Origin: an uncultured Alphaproteobacteria bacterium
GTDB taxonomy: Bacteria; Pseudomonadota; Alphaproteobacteria; HIMB59; GCA-002718135
Assembly: GCA_902595425.1 (NCBI GenBank)
Contig: CACJPV010000002.1
Coordinates: 170,678-234,677 of the forward strand
DNA: 64,000 nucleotides
Direction of reading: 5' to 3'
The notes below the pieces were generated by a model, which was not told where the DNA came from, did not search any database, and worked only from the letters and a program-made list of their open reading frames with translations. The position numbers were made by a program, and so were the translations under genes. Every line of letters starts with the position of its first letter. The stretch's first letter is position 1. This document shows, one piece after another, positions 55,095-63,438 of the stretch.

Positions 55095-56407
55095 TGGAAT
55101 CAAGTTTCAGCCCAAGAGAAACAGTTTCAGAGCTTGATAAGTTTATTATCGGACAAAAAAATGCTAAGCGCGCAGTCGCTGTAGCTCTTCGAAACAGATG
55201 GAGGCGCAAACAATTAGACAAAGACCTGCAAGATGAGATAGTTCCAAAAAACATCCTTATGGTGGGGCCAACAGGGTGTGGTAAAACAGAAATTTCTCGA
55301 AGATTAGCAAAATTAGCCGACGCCCCCTTCATAAAAGTTGAGGCAACAAAATTTACTGAAGTTGGATATGTGGGAAGAGATGTGGAACAAATTGTTCGAG
55401 ATCTTGTTGAAATTAGCATCAACAAAACTAAAGAAAAAATGGGTCAAGAAGTAAAAGCAAAAGCAGAAAAAAATGCAGAAGAAAAAATTTTAGATATCTT
55501 GGTTTCTAAAACATCAAGCCCGTCTACAAGAGAAGCTTTTAGACAAAAGCTTAGATCTGGAGAGTTAAATGATAATGAGGTTGAAATACCCGTGTCTGCA
55601 AACCCCTCGATGAGCCTTCCAACTATGGACATTCCTGGAATGCCTGGTTCGCAAATGGGCATGATAAACTTAGGTGATGTGTTTGGAAAAAATTTTGGCA
55701 AACAAAAAAAAATGAAAAGAATGACAGTAAAAGAGTCTCACACTTATTTGTTGCAAGAAGAAACAGAGAAGTTGTTAGATCAAGATAAAATTACAGCACG
55801 CGCTCTTAAAGATGTAGAACAAAATGGAATAGTTTTTATTGATGAAATAGATAAAATAACATCAAGAAGTGAGAGGTCTGGTGCTGATGTTTCAAGAGAG
55901 GGGGTTCAAAGAGATTTGCTACCACTTATTGAGGGAACAGCAGTATCAACAAAACACGGTGTTGTGAAAACCGACTATGTATTGTTTATCGCTTCTGGAG
56001 CTTTTCACCTATCCAAACCATCAGACATGTTGCCAGAATTACAAGGCAGGCTTCCAATTCGTGTTGAATTAGAAAGTTTGTCTAAAAATGATTTTAAGCT
56101 TATATTAACAGAAACCCAAAACAGTCTAATTAAACAATATGTTGGTCTTCTTGGAACGGAAAAGGTTGAGTTAGAGTTTGATGAAAACGGCATTGACTCA
56201 ATTGCCTCTTTAGCCACAGAAATTAATCAGAATGTTGAAAACATAGGGGCAAGAAGGTTGCACACCATAATGGAAAAACTTTTAGAAGAGGTGAGTTTTA
56301 ATGCTTCTGATATAGGTCCAACAAAGATAATTATAGACAAGAAGTTTGTTGAGACAAACCTTGTTGATTTAATAAAAAGTCAGGATCTCTCTAAATTTAT
56401 ATTATAA
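55094..56407 (+). CDS. hslU: ATP-dependent protease ATPase subunit HslU
   Basis: This 437-residue AAA+ unfoldase has Walker [10 protein letters not shown] near residue 60, the GYVGRDVE pore motif, an intermediate (I) domain of about residues 110-240, Walker [13 protein letters not shown], and sensor 2 near [12 protein letters not shown]. The C-terminal tail ends DLSKFIL, which inserts into HslV. It unfolds and feeds substrates to HslV during heat stress. Confidence 0.96.
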   Translation: MESSFSPRETVSELDKFIIGQKNAKRAVAVALRNRWRRKQLDKDLQDEIVPKNILMVGPTGCGKTEISRRLAKLADAPFIKVEATKFTEVGYVGRDVEQIVRDLVEISINKTKEKMGQEVKAKAEKNAEEKILDILVSKTSSPSTREAFRQKLRSGELNDNEVEIPVSANPSMSLPTMDIPGMPGSQMGMINLGDVFGKNFGKQKKMKRMTVKESHTYLLQEETEKLLDQDKITARALKDVEQNGIVFIDEIDKITSRSERSGADVSREGVQRDLLPLIEGTAVSTKHGVVKTDYVLFIASGAFHLSKPSDMLPELQGRLPIRVELESLSKNDFKLILTETQNSLIKQYVGLLGTEKVELEFDENGIDSIASLATEINQNVENIGARRLHTIMEKLLEEVSFNASDIGPTKIIIDKKFVETNLVDLIKSQDLSKFIL

Positions 56408-56445
56408 ATATTGATTTTAATCTCATCCTTACCTAACGGTTGTGT

Positions 56446-57774
56446 GTGATTAAAAAAATTCAAATTGAGCTAATAATTTTTATAATTTTACTAGCAATTG
56501 TATCGTTATCTTACAGGGCAGACTTATCAATTTATGAATATTTTTATAATTTAAATTATGGAGTCGAAACAACTTATCTTAAAAATTTTTTTATAAAAGT
56601 AACCGAGCTTGGTGACTCCATTTGGTATTTTTCAATAATTTTTTTAGTTTTTGTGCTTTCTTTTGTGGGATCAACTTTTAAAATAATATCACCTAGCCCT
56701 TGTTTGTTTTTAAGAAATTTAAGTATTTTTGGTTTTGTTTATTTATCTTTTGTTGGCATAGCAACTCAAGCATTAAAGCATATTATTGGGAGGCCAAGGC
56801 CTAATCATGCTGATTTTGAAAAGGGGTTTGATTTTGTTTTTTTTTCAACTGACGCTTCCTTTCACTCTTTCCCATCTGGTCATTCTTCAACTATTTTTGC
56901 TGTGGTATTGATAATGAGCTTATTAGTTCCCCGTCTTAAAATATTTTTTCTGTTTTTTGGTTTTGTGGTTGCTATAAGCAGAGTTGTTGTGGGTGCACAC
57001 TATACAACAGACATTATAGCAGGGGGGTTGTTGGCGTTAATTTCTTACAAAATTGTTTTGTCAATTTTTGAAAAGCACTTTCCTAAAATCTTAATTAAAG
57101 ATTTAGAATTAAAAAGCCCTTCTTTGCTGTTTAAGACTATTATTGTTTTTATGATTATTGGTATACTTATTACTGTTGGGCATGATTTTGATATCTTTTT
57201 TAGCAGTTTTTTTTATTATGGAAATAGCCAATTTTTTCTTCAAAGTTATGATATTCTTTCAATAATTTTTAGAGATTTCTTTTTGCCTTTTTTGGTTTTG
57301 TACTTGTTTGTTTTGCCAATCGTCGCTTATTTTTTTCCAATAAATAAATTGTATTTTGGGCATAAGTTTTTGCTAAGAGAACTCATATTTGTTTTTTTAA
57401 CTGGGCTAACAACACTAGGCCTGGTTGTTAATATTTTGTTAAAAAATTTGTGGGGGAGAACCAGGCCTAACGATATTTTCCAATTTGGAGGCGCTGACGT
57501 TTTTTCTCCTTGGTATAAATTTGGAGACACTTGTCTTTCGAACTGTTCTTTTGTCTCTGGAGATGCGTCAGTTGGTTTTGCTTTAGTGCTTTTTTATTTT
57601 ATAACAAAGAGAAACGCCTATGTTTATTTGTCTGTTGTGTGCGGCCTTTGTCTGGGTTTTGTTAGAATAGTTGCGGGTGGTCATTTTTTGAGCGATGTTG
57701 TTTTTTCGCAAATTATAGTAACGATAGTAATTTTTACTTCTTTTTTAGTATATAAAAAAATATCGAATGAATAA
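56446..57774 (+). CDS. Tandem PAP2 phosphatase membrane protein (two PAP2 domains)
   Basis: 442 residues from the GTG at 56446 (a TTG at 56440 is an alternative; there is no ATG). The first PAP2 domain (about 1-210) has KHIIGRPRPN, FPSGHSST and SRVVVGAHYTTDIIAGG, all three phosphatase motifs with the catalytic His residues intact. The second (about 225-440) has KNLWGRTRPND, SFVSGDASVG and RIVAGGHFLSD; here the motif-2 His is replaced by Asp. Each domain has about six membrane segments. PAP2 enzymes dephosphorylate lipid A, undecaprenyl diphosphate or phosphatidylglycerol phosphate. Its 8-base overlap with an ArnT-like gene suggests envelope lipid modification. Confidence 0.82.
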   Translation: MIKKIQIELIIFIILLAIVSLSYRADLSIYEYFYNLNYGVETTYLKNFFIKVTELGDSIWYFSIIFLVFVLSFVGSTFKIISPSPCLFLRNLSIFGFVYLSFVGIATQALKHIIGRPRPNHADFEKGFDFVFFSTDASFHSFPSGHSSTIFAVVLIMSLLVPRLKIFFLFFGFVVAISRVVVGAHYTTDIIAGGLLALISYKIVLSIFEKHFPKILIKDLELKSPSLLFKTIIVFMIIGILITVGHDFDIFFSSFFYYGNSQFFLQSYDILSIIFRDFFLPFLVLYLFVLPIVAYFFPINKLYFGHKFLLRELIFVFLTGLTTLGLVVNILLKNLWGRTRPNDIFQFGGADVFSPWYKFGDTCLSNCSFVSGDASVGFALVLFYFITKRNAYVYLSVVCGLCLGFVRIVAGGHFLSDVVFSQIIVTIVIFTSFLVYKKISNE

Positions 57775-59152
57775 GGTTTTTATCTATTCTATACTAGCAC
57801 TTATTGTTCTTAAGGTCGTAGCTGTTTTGTTTACAAATTTCTCATTATATGGTGATGAGGCACAGTATTGGTTGTGGTCAAAAAAATTAGATTTGGGTTA
57901 TTATTCTAAGCCGCCCCTTCTTGCGTGGTTCTTGTCAGGACACACTATTCTTTTTGGGGACTCGTTTTTTTCTCTTAAAATGTTTCCCTTGCTAGCTTAT
58001 TTTTTAATATTTTTTGCTATTTATAAACTCTGTTTAGAATTAAATTTATCAAAAAATAATTCTATTATTTGCTCTGTTTGTTTTTTGTCAACCCCTGCGG
58101 CAAGCGTTTCATCTTTTTTAATATCAACTGATCTTTTGCTTTTGCTTTTTTGGGCATTAACAATGATACTTCTTTTAAAAATGAGGGCTAATGGATCTTT
58201 AAAAAATTTTTTATTATTTGGCGGGTTGTTGGGATTTACTTTTTTAGCCAAATATGCTGCTATTTATTTTTTATTAAGTTTTTTAATATTAGTCTTAATA
58301 GATGATAAAACATTTCATGCTTTAAAAAAAAATAAAGTTGGTTTTTTAGTTTTTGTTTTAACATTGTTGTTGGTTGTTTTTCCTAATGTTTATTGGAATT
58401 TCAATAATGACTGGGTAACGCTTTCTCACACTGCTGACAACACAAACTTGCAGAACCTTGATTTTAATTTTTATGATCCTTTGAAATTTTTGTTCTCACA
58501 AATCTTTATGCTTGGTGTGGTTTTGTTTTTGTCGTTTCTTTATATGTTTAGGTTTTTTCGTTTAGATTTTGAAAATAAGTTTTTATTAGTTTTTTCTTTG
58601 CCTATTGTTTTTATTGTTTTGGTAGAAAGTTTTCTTGTAAGGGCCAATGCTAATTGGGCTGCGCCAGCTTTAATTTCTTTGTTCATTTTAATGTATCGGT
58701 TGGTATCTAATAGAAGTAGTCGTTTAATTATAATTAATTTTGCCATTAGCTGCTTGGTTGGGGCCTTTTTATTTATTTCTATTTTAATTTCTTCAGATTT
58801 TAAAATATTTGATAGAATTAGGGGTGTTGACGCTTTTGTTAACGAGGTTATAAAAATAGTTGGCGACAAAGATGTTGTTGTTTCTGATCGACTATTGTTT
58901 TCAAGCATTTCTTACGAAATGAGAAACAGGACTAACAACATTTATATGCCTTTTAAAGAGGGGGGTATTGTAACTAATCATTTTCAAATGAGCTCTCCGT
59001 TAAAACAAGCAAGAGAGAAAAATTTTTATTTAATAGGAAATAAGTCTGATATCTCTTATCTTAACAGTGATAAAGAAATAAACCTCTTAAAAGAGTTTGA
59101 TGTTTCTTTTAGTTCAAGTAAGTTAAAATTTTATGAGGTTGTTTTTAAATAA
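57767..59152 (+). CDS. ArnT-like membrane glycosyltransferase (PMT_2/GT83 type)
   Basis: This 461-residue multi-spanning protein has the GT-C signature in its first external loop: LYGDEAQYWLWSKKLDLGYY followed by SKPPLLAW. The Asp-Glu pair is the catalytic/metal site and SKPPL is typical of ArnT and RgtF-type enzymes. They transfer a sugar from a polyprenyl-phosphate carrier to lipid A, core or protein on the periplasmic face. The C-terminal 90 residues form a periplasmic domain. It follows the tandem PAP2 gene with an 8-base overlap and overlaps DUF3108 by 20 bases; a joint lipid A remodelling role is inferred. Confidence 0.85.
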   Translation: MNKVFIYSILALIVLKVVAVLFTNFSLYGDEAQYWLWSKKLDLGYYSKPPLLAWFLSGHTILFGDSFFSLKMFPLLAYFLIFFAIYKLCLELNLSKNNSIICSVCFLSTPAASVSSFLISTDLLLLLFWALTMILLLKMRANGSLKNFLLFGGLLGFTFLAKYAAIYFLLSFLILVLIDDKTFHALKKNKVGFLVFVLTLLLVVFPNVYWNFNNDWVTLSHTADNTNLQNLDFNFYDPLKFLFSQIFMLGVVLFLSFLYMFRFFRLDFENKFLLVFSLPIVFIVLVESFLVRANANWAAPALISLFILMYRLVSNRSSRLIIINFAISCLVGAFLFISILISSDFKIFDRIRGVDAFVNEVIKIVGDKDVVVSDRLLFSSISYEMRNRTNNIYMPFKEGGIVTNHFQMSSPLKQAREKNFYLIGNKSDISYLNSDKEINLLKEFDVSFSSSKLKFYEVVFK

Positions 59153-59801
59153 TTTAATTTTTTTAATACTTTTTTGCTTTCCTTTAAGTAGTGAGGAAAT
59201 AAGGAAAAACTATGTTGTGAAGGTAAGCGGCATAAAAATTGGCGAATTGAGCTGGGACATGAAAGTAACTACAAATAATTACTCAAATAAATTAAGCCTT
59301 AAAAGCAAAGGCCTGTTGTCAGGTTTATATAACTTTAAAGGTGATTATTTTTCAGAAGGAAACATTAGAAAAAATGAACTTTTTCCAAAAAACTACAAAC
59401 ATTTTTGGCAAACTAAAAAAACTGTTAAAAAAATGGAGTTAAGTTTTAAAAAAAACAGACTGGCAATAATTAATCAAGAGCCTGTTGAAGAAGAAAAAAT
59501 AAGACTTAACGTATTCAATATAGAAAACACACATGATCCACTGACTTCGTTTTTAAAAATAATGATGGGTAAAAAAAGCGCTTTGGTTGTTGACGGAAGA
59601 AGGCTTTACACAATGGAAGCGCAGCATGATGAAAGCGCAAACCAAACAACAATAGGGGTTTCAAATTATTCTAATTTATGGGCAGATCACAAAAGAAATA
59701 AGTTTGAAAAAATAATTTTTGAAAAAAAAGCTAAAGAAATTTTACCTTTCAAAATGCTTATTTTTTTTGATGGAAGGGTTTTTAGGTTAGAAGAAAGTTA
59801 G
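59133..59801 (+). CDS. DUF3108 family exported protein
   Basis: This 222-residue protein has a signal peptide (residues 1-20, ending LSSEE) and a beta-rich body with the DUF3108 pattern: VVKVSGIKIGELSWDMKV near the start, KSKGLLSGLYNFKGDY, and DPLTSFLKIMM at the centre. DUF3108 proteins are periplasmic and may bind lipids or help outer-membrane assembly; function is not proven. It is the last gene of the hslVU-PAP2-ArnT run and is tail to tail with the Smr gene (4-base overlap). Confidence 0.85.
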   Translation: MRLFLNNLIFLILFCFPLSSEEIRKNYVVKVSGIKIGELSWDMKVTTNNYSNKLSLKSKGLLSGLYNFKGDYFSEGNIRKNELFPKNYKHFWQTKKTVKKMELSFKKNRLAIINQEPVEEEKIRLNVFNIENTHDPLTSFLKIMMGKKSALVVDGRRLYTMEAQHDESANQTTIGVSNYSNLWADHKRNKFEKIIFEKKAKEILPFKMLIFFDGRVFRLEES

Positions 59802-60343
59802 TTTTTGTTTTTTCTTAAATAAACATAAAAAGCACCGTCGCTCCCATGTTCTATTGAGGCCTGCTCATAAGAAAGAATATATTTTGAAAATTTGTTTGAT
59901 TTTACCCAGTCAAAAAAAGATGCGCGTATAATGCCGTGATAAAGTTTGGGTTTTGTAAATTCATCGTGGTTTTTTGGTTTAAAAACACCTTTGCCGGTTA
60001 CAAACAACAAACATCTTTTATTCTGGTTAAAACAGTCAATAATTGTAGATGAAAAAATATCTTCGGCTTCTGAGAGGCTTTTTCCATGAAAATCTATTTT
60101 TTTATCTATCTTAAAAATATTTTTTTTAATATTTTTTTTTATACTAACTTTTGCCAATGAAAAATGAGGGGTTTTTATATTTGTTGTTGTTGGTTCTTCT
60201 AGACCAACTCCCTTGTTGTGTTTGGTTGTGCTTTCTCTGTGTTTGTTTTTTTTTGTTGAGCTGGGGGTGGGCGCCCTGTTACTTTTCTTAATTGGGGCAA
60301 CGCCCTTCATGTGTTTTAAAAAAAAATCATTTTCATCTTTCAT
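59798..60343 (-). CDS. Smr-domain protein
   Basis: This 181-residue protein has a disordered, Lys/Thr-rich N-terminal half (about 1-90) and a C-terminal Smr domain (about 95-180): KIDFHGKSLSEAEDIF, CLLFVTGKGVF and the ending EHGSDGAFYVYLRKNK. It lacks MutS parts. Smr domains bind or nick branched DNA or RNA; those with DHGG-like motifs are nucleases. It sits between hslVU and the lysozyme gene, overlapping the latter by 11 bases, in the place where alphaproteobacteria have smr after mltA. Confidence 0.88.
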   Translation of the reverse strand: MKDENDFFLKHMKGVAPIKKSNRAPTPSSTKKNKHRESTTKHNKGVGLEEPTTTNIKTPHFSLAKVSIKKNIKKNIFKIDKKIDFHGKSLSEAEDIFSSTIIDCFNQNKRCLLFVTGKGVFKPKNHDEFTKPKLYHGIIRASFFDWVKSNKFSKYILSYEQASIEHGSDGAFYVYLRKNKN

Positions 60344-60767
60344 TGTTTAAAAATACCTTAACTAAGCTTTTAACCCTGTTTGGTGTCTGAGTATACCAAA
60401 GGCTGTTCATCATTTCAAAACAAACAAGATGCTTATTATTTTTATTCATGTTTGACAGTAAGTTTTTAAACATTAATACTTTTTTCACTCCCATCTGAAA
60501 AACCATTTCAATTAAAAGCTCCTCATCTTTTCTTTTGTGGGTTTTTTGTTTTAAAAATTTATTATAGTCTCTCAGCGCATTTTTAAAATCTTTAATAAAT
60601 ATTTTTTCTAACTGTTCTTTGTTGTGTTGTTTGTTGAATAAACAGTTCTCGTTGGGCAAAATCAAGTGTCCATAACCAATAGTAAGAAACCCCAATTGAT
60701 CTTTATAGGGCTTTATTGAAAAACCTTCGTTTTTTTTTATTCTTTTTTTTAGTTTTTTATAAAGCAA
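60333..60767 (-). CDS. Phage-T4-type lysozyme (glycoside hydrolase family 24)
   Basis: About 144 residues using the TTG at 60767, 4 bases after the Tim44-like stop; the frame is open upstream to 60947 inside that gene, so the true start is uncertain. The muramidase core has Glu14, Asp23 and Thr29 in EGFSIKPYKD followed by a GFLTIGYGH segment, with exactly the spacing of T4 lysozyme Glu11, Asp20 and Thr26. The C-terminal half contains EMVFQMG and SLWYTQTPNRVKSLVKVF, close to T4. No signal peptide or holin gene is visible. It lies where mltA is common, between Tim44-like and Smr genes. It is lysine-rich like its neighbours, so it has been resident long enough to adopt local composition. Confidence 0.85.
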   Translation of the reverse strand: MLYKKLKKRIKKNEGFSIKPYKDQLGFLTIGYGHLILPNENCLFNKQHNKEQLEKIFIKDFKNALRDYNKFLKQKTHKRKDEELLIEMVFQMGVKKVLMFKNLLSNMNKNNKHLVCFEMMNSLWYTQTPNRVKSLVKVFLNNER

Positions 60768-60771
60768 TTTG

Positions 60772-61353
60772 TTAGGTTGACACCAATAACCAAGCTGGGC
60801 CTGAAGAGTTTTCTGGTTTTTCAAAAATCCAAGTGTCTTTGTTTTTAACAATACTTTCCTCATTGTCATCAATAATTTGTTCACTAATAAAATTAACAGC
60901 GATACTAATTTTACCATTTTCAACTTTTGCATCTTCAATGCCATCAATCACCAATGAATAAAATTGTGAATTTGGGTTGTTTGAACCAGAGTTAATGGCA
61001 TTCTCAAAAGCACTGTATACATCTTTTGAGACTAAGTTTTTTAAAGTGTTTTTATCTCCATTATTAAAAGCAGTAATTATAATCTCGAAAGCTTTTTTTG
61101 CGCCCTCAAGAAATGTCTTGTGGTCAAAAGAGCTTGCTTTCTTATATACAGCTTCAAGTTTTTGCTCATTTTCTTTAAGTTGTGGAATTTTTGTTTCTTC
61201 TATCTTCGTTTCTTTTTTAACAAACTCTTGTTGTTTTGTGTTTTTTTGAAATCCAGTTCTCTTGCCAAGCACACTTCTTAAACGATAAATAATAAACACA
61301 GCAATTACAGCAAATATTATTATATCAAAAAATTGCAAATCCCCATAAACCAT
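60772..61353 (-). CDS. Tim44/TimA-like membrane-associated protein
   Basis: This 193-residue protein has an N-terminal transmembrane helix (about 9-24, FDIIIFAVIAVFIIYRL), a charged linker and a C-terminal Tim44-like domain (about 70-193): FLEGAKKAFEIIITAFNNGD, LKNLVSKDVYSAFENAI and a SFYSLVIDGIEDAKV segment. It is the bacterial relative of the mitochondrial Tim44 import factor, probably an inner-membrane chaperone or adaptor. It ends 4 bases before the lysozyme start codon. Confidence 0.9.
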   Translation of the reverse strand: MVYGDLQFFDIIIFAVIAVFIIYRLRSVLGKRTGFQKNTKQQEFVKKETKIEETKIPQLKENEQKLEAVYKKASSFDHKTFLEGAKKAFEIIITAFNNGDKNTLKNLVSKDVYSAFENAINSGSNNPNSQFYSLVIDGIEDAKVENGKISIAVNFISEQIIDDNEESIVKNKDTWIFEKPENSSGPAWLLVST

Positions 61354-61382
61354 ATTTTAATATATAATTACTTTTTTTTATT

Positions 61383-62063
61383 TTAATAGTTATATTTTTT
61401 CCAAAGAGCCTCTTTTATTTCTTTGACAGTTTTTTTGTGGGCGGTTACATCTTTGTCAACAGGGGTGAACCTAATTATGTTTTTGGTGCTTTCTTTTTTA
61501 TTTGAAAGATTGTTTTTGTTTGGATTGTTTGTTTTAGAGAGATTCATAGAAAATTGTTTTCCACCCTTTAGTTCTAAATAAACTTCAGCTAATAGTCGTG
61601 AGTCTAGCAATGCTCCATGAAGGTCTCTTTCAGACAAATCTATCTTAAACCTTCTGCATAAATAATCTAAGTTTGCGACACGAGTATTAAGAACCCTTCT
61701 TGCAAGCGAGACTGTATCGACAACAGGGTTGGTTATTGCGGGCTTGCCAATTAAAGCAAGCTCATTGTTTATAAAACCAACATCAAACTCTGAGTTATGA
61801 ATAATAAGAGGGTCATTGCTTATAAACTCCAAAAACTCTTCATGGTGGTCTGCGAAACTCTTTTTATTGTTTAAAAACTTGTTGGTTATTCCAGTAATTT
61901 TTTGAGCACTTTCAGAAATTTTTTTTTCTACCTTACAATAAAATTGTAAAGATTTATTTGTCGCAACATGGTTGATTAATTCAACACAACCAACCTCTAT
62001 AACCCTGTCTCCAGTTTTGTGACTTAACCCTGTTGTTTCTGTATCAATTACTACTTCTCTCAT
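61383..62063 (-). CDS. dnaQ: DNA polymerase III epsilon subunit (3'-5' proofreading exonuclease)
   Basis: This 226-residue DEDDh exonuclease has VVIDTETTGLSHKTGDRVIE (Exo I, Asp and Glu), HNSEFDVGFINNEL (Exo II) and LHGALLDSRLLAEVYLE (Exo III with catalytic His and Asp). A low-complexity Asn/Lys linker (about 177-195) precedes a short C-terminal polymerase-binding tail. It proofreads replication errors. It overlaps coaE by 4 bases. The adjacent secB, present here in many relatives, is missing. Confidence 0.94.
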   Translation of the reverse strand: MREVVIDTETTGLSHKTGDRVIEVGCVELINHVATNKSLQFYCKVEKKISESAQKITGITNKFLNNKKSFADHHEEFLEFISNDPLIIHNSEFDVGFINNELALIGKPAITNPVVDTVSLARRVLNTRVANLDYLCRRFKIDLSERDLHGALLDSRLLAEVYLELKGGKQFSMNLSKTNNPNKNNLSNKKESTKNIIRFTPVDKDVTAHKKTVKEIKEALWKKYNY

Positions 62064-62656
62064 TTTAACAATTCTATTAAAGCTTTATCTGTTGAAAAAA
62101 TAAAGTCTTTTTTGGTTTTGTTGTTATAAATAACTATATCTGATCTCCTTTTCCTTTCTGAGTCAGATATTTGGGATTTAATAATTTTTTTTAATATTGG
62201 TTTTGTAAATTTTTTGTTTTTAAGCACCCTTTCAGCTCTAATTTTTTTCTTTGCAATAATACACAAAACAACATCAAAATTTTTTTCCATATTGTTTTCA
62301 AACAAAAGAGGGACATCAAAGAAGAGCGCGCCTTTAGTGTTTTTGTGGTTTTTTTTTATAAAAACATCTCTGGATTTTTTAACCTCTTTGTGAAGATGTT
62401 TTTCAAGGGTTTTTTTTATTGCGGTATTATTAAAAATTATTTCAGCAATTTTTGACTTGTTGATTTTGTTGTGATTCACAATTTCGTTAGAGAAAGTTTT
62501 TTTTAAAAAAAATATAAATTTTTTTTTGGGCTTGTTGTAAATTTGTGAAACAACCTTGTCTGACTCATGAACCATAAAATCGTTTTTTTTTAAATATTCA
62601 GTAAGTGTTGTCTTCCCACACCCTATCCCTCCTGTTATGCCAATAATTTTTGTCAT
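62060..62656 (-). CDS. coaE: Dephospho-CoA kinase
   Basis: This 198-residue P-loop kinase has GITGGIGCGKTTL at the start, ESDKVV with the catalytic Asp of the substrate site, and a FFDVPLLFE segment near residue 115. It phosphorylates the ribose of dephospho-CoA to make CoA. Extremely Lys/Phe-rich, in line with neighbouring genes. It overlaps both aroE and dnaQ by 4 bases each. Confidence 0.94.
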   Translation of the reverse strand: MTKIIGITGGIGCGKTTLTEYLKKNDFMVHESDKVVSQIYNKPKKKFIFFLKKTFSNEIVNHNKINKSKIAEIIFNNTAIKKTLEKHLHKEVKKSRDVFIKKNHKNTKGALFFDVPLLFENNMEKNFDVVLCIIAKKKIRAERVLKNKKFTKPILKKIIKSQISDSERKRRSDIVIYNNKTKKDFIFSTDKALIELLK

Positions 62657-63438
62657 AATATTTTGGAGTAAATTTTTTTAATCATTATGTTGTCTACAAT
62701 TGGTTTGAAACCAAACCAGTGTTGAAAACATGGTATAGCTTGTTCGATAAGCATTGTAATTCCATAAATTTTATTGTTTTTATCAAAACTTTTCAAGAAA
62801 ACAGTTTCTTTGGGGGTATAAACAATATCACTAATTATGGTTTTTTTTCCTATTAGTTTGATTTGTTTATTGTTAAGTGGGTTTATAGGGGTAGTATTAA
62901 TCAATAAGTCAGCAGTTAATAAATAGTCATCAATTAACCTGTATTCTTTTGTGTATAAAATTCTTGGGCTAGTTTTTATGGCTTTTTTTGTGCGATTAAA
63001 AACATAAACCTTTTGATAGCCCTTGAGTTTTAGCCCGTAAAATATCGCACGAGAAGCTCCTCCACAGCCAAGGATTATTATTTTTTTATTTTTATTAAGT
63101 TTCTTGGATTTGATTGAGTTTAAATATCCAAACCAATCAGTATTAATGCCTTTCTTTTTTTTTCCTACTGTAACACAGTTAACAGCTCCGATGTTTTTAG
63201 AGTGTCTGTTTATCGAGTCAAGGTATTTAATAATTTTTGTCTTATAAGGTATTGTAACATTGAACCCGGCTGTGTTTTTGTTGTTAATTTTTTTTTTTAT
63301 TTCTTTGTTAAAACTGTTGCTTTTAACCTCAACAAAACTGTATTTTGCTTTAATCTTATATTTTTTAAACCAGTAATTAAAAATTAAAGGGGACAGGCTA
63401 TTTGATGCTTTGTTTCCAATTACAAAAAATTCTTTCAT
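62653..63438 (-). CDS. aroE: Shikimate dehydrogenase
   Basis: This 261-residue enzyme has NKASNSLSPLIFNYWF (the SLSP substrate motif), GFNVTIPYKTKI with the catalytic Lys, AVNCVTVGKKKKGINTDWFGY with the catalytic Asp, GCGGASRAIFYGL (NADP loop) and MLIEQAIPCFQHWFG. It reduces dehydroshikimate for chorismate synthesis, the precursor used by the PabAB enzyme at 20-22 kb. Its start overlaps the maf stop (ATGA). Confidence 0.94.
   Translation of the reverse strand: MKEFFVIGNKASNSLSPLIFNYWFKKYKIKAKYSFVEVKSNSFNKEIKKKINNKNTAGFNVTIPYKTKIIKYLDSINRHSKNIGAVNCVTVGKKKKGINTDWFGYLNSIKSKKLNKNKKIIILGCGGASRAIFYGLKLKGYQKVYVFNRTKKAIKTSPRILYTKEYRLIDDYLLTADLLINTTPINPLNNKQIKLIGKKTIISDIVYTPKETVFLKSFDKNNKIYGITMLIEQAIPCFQHWFGFKPIVDNIMIKKIYSKIL

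Noticed and set aside
60333..60767. The lysozyme as part of a prophage remnant.
   Set aside because: No integrase, holin, tail, terminase or capsid gene and no attachment repeats are visible; flanking genes are conserved housekeeping genes in normal order.
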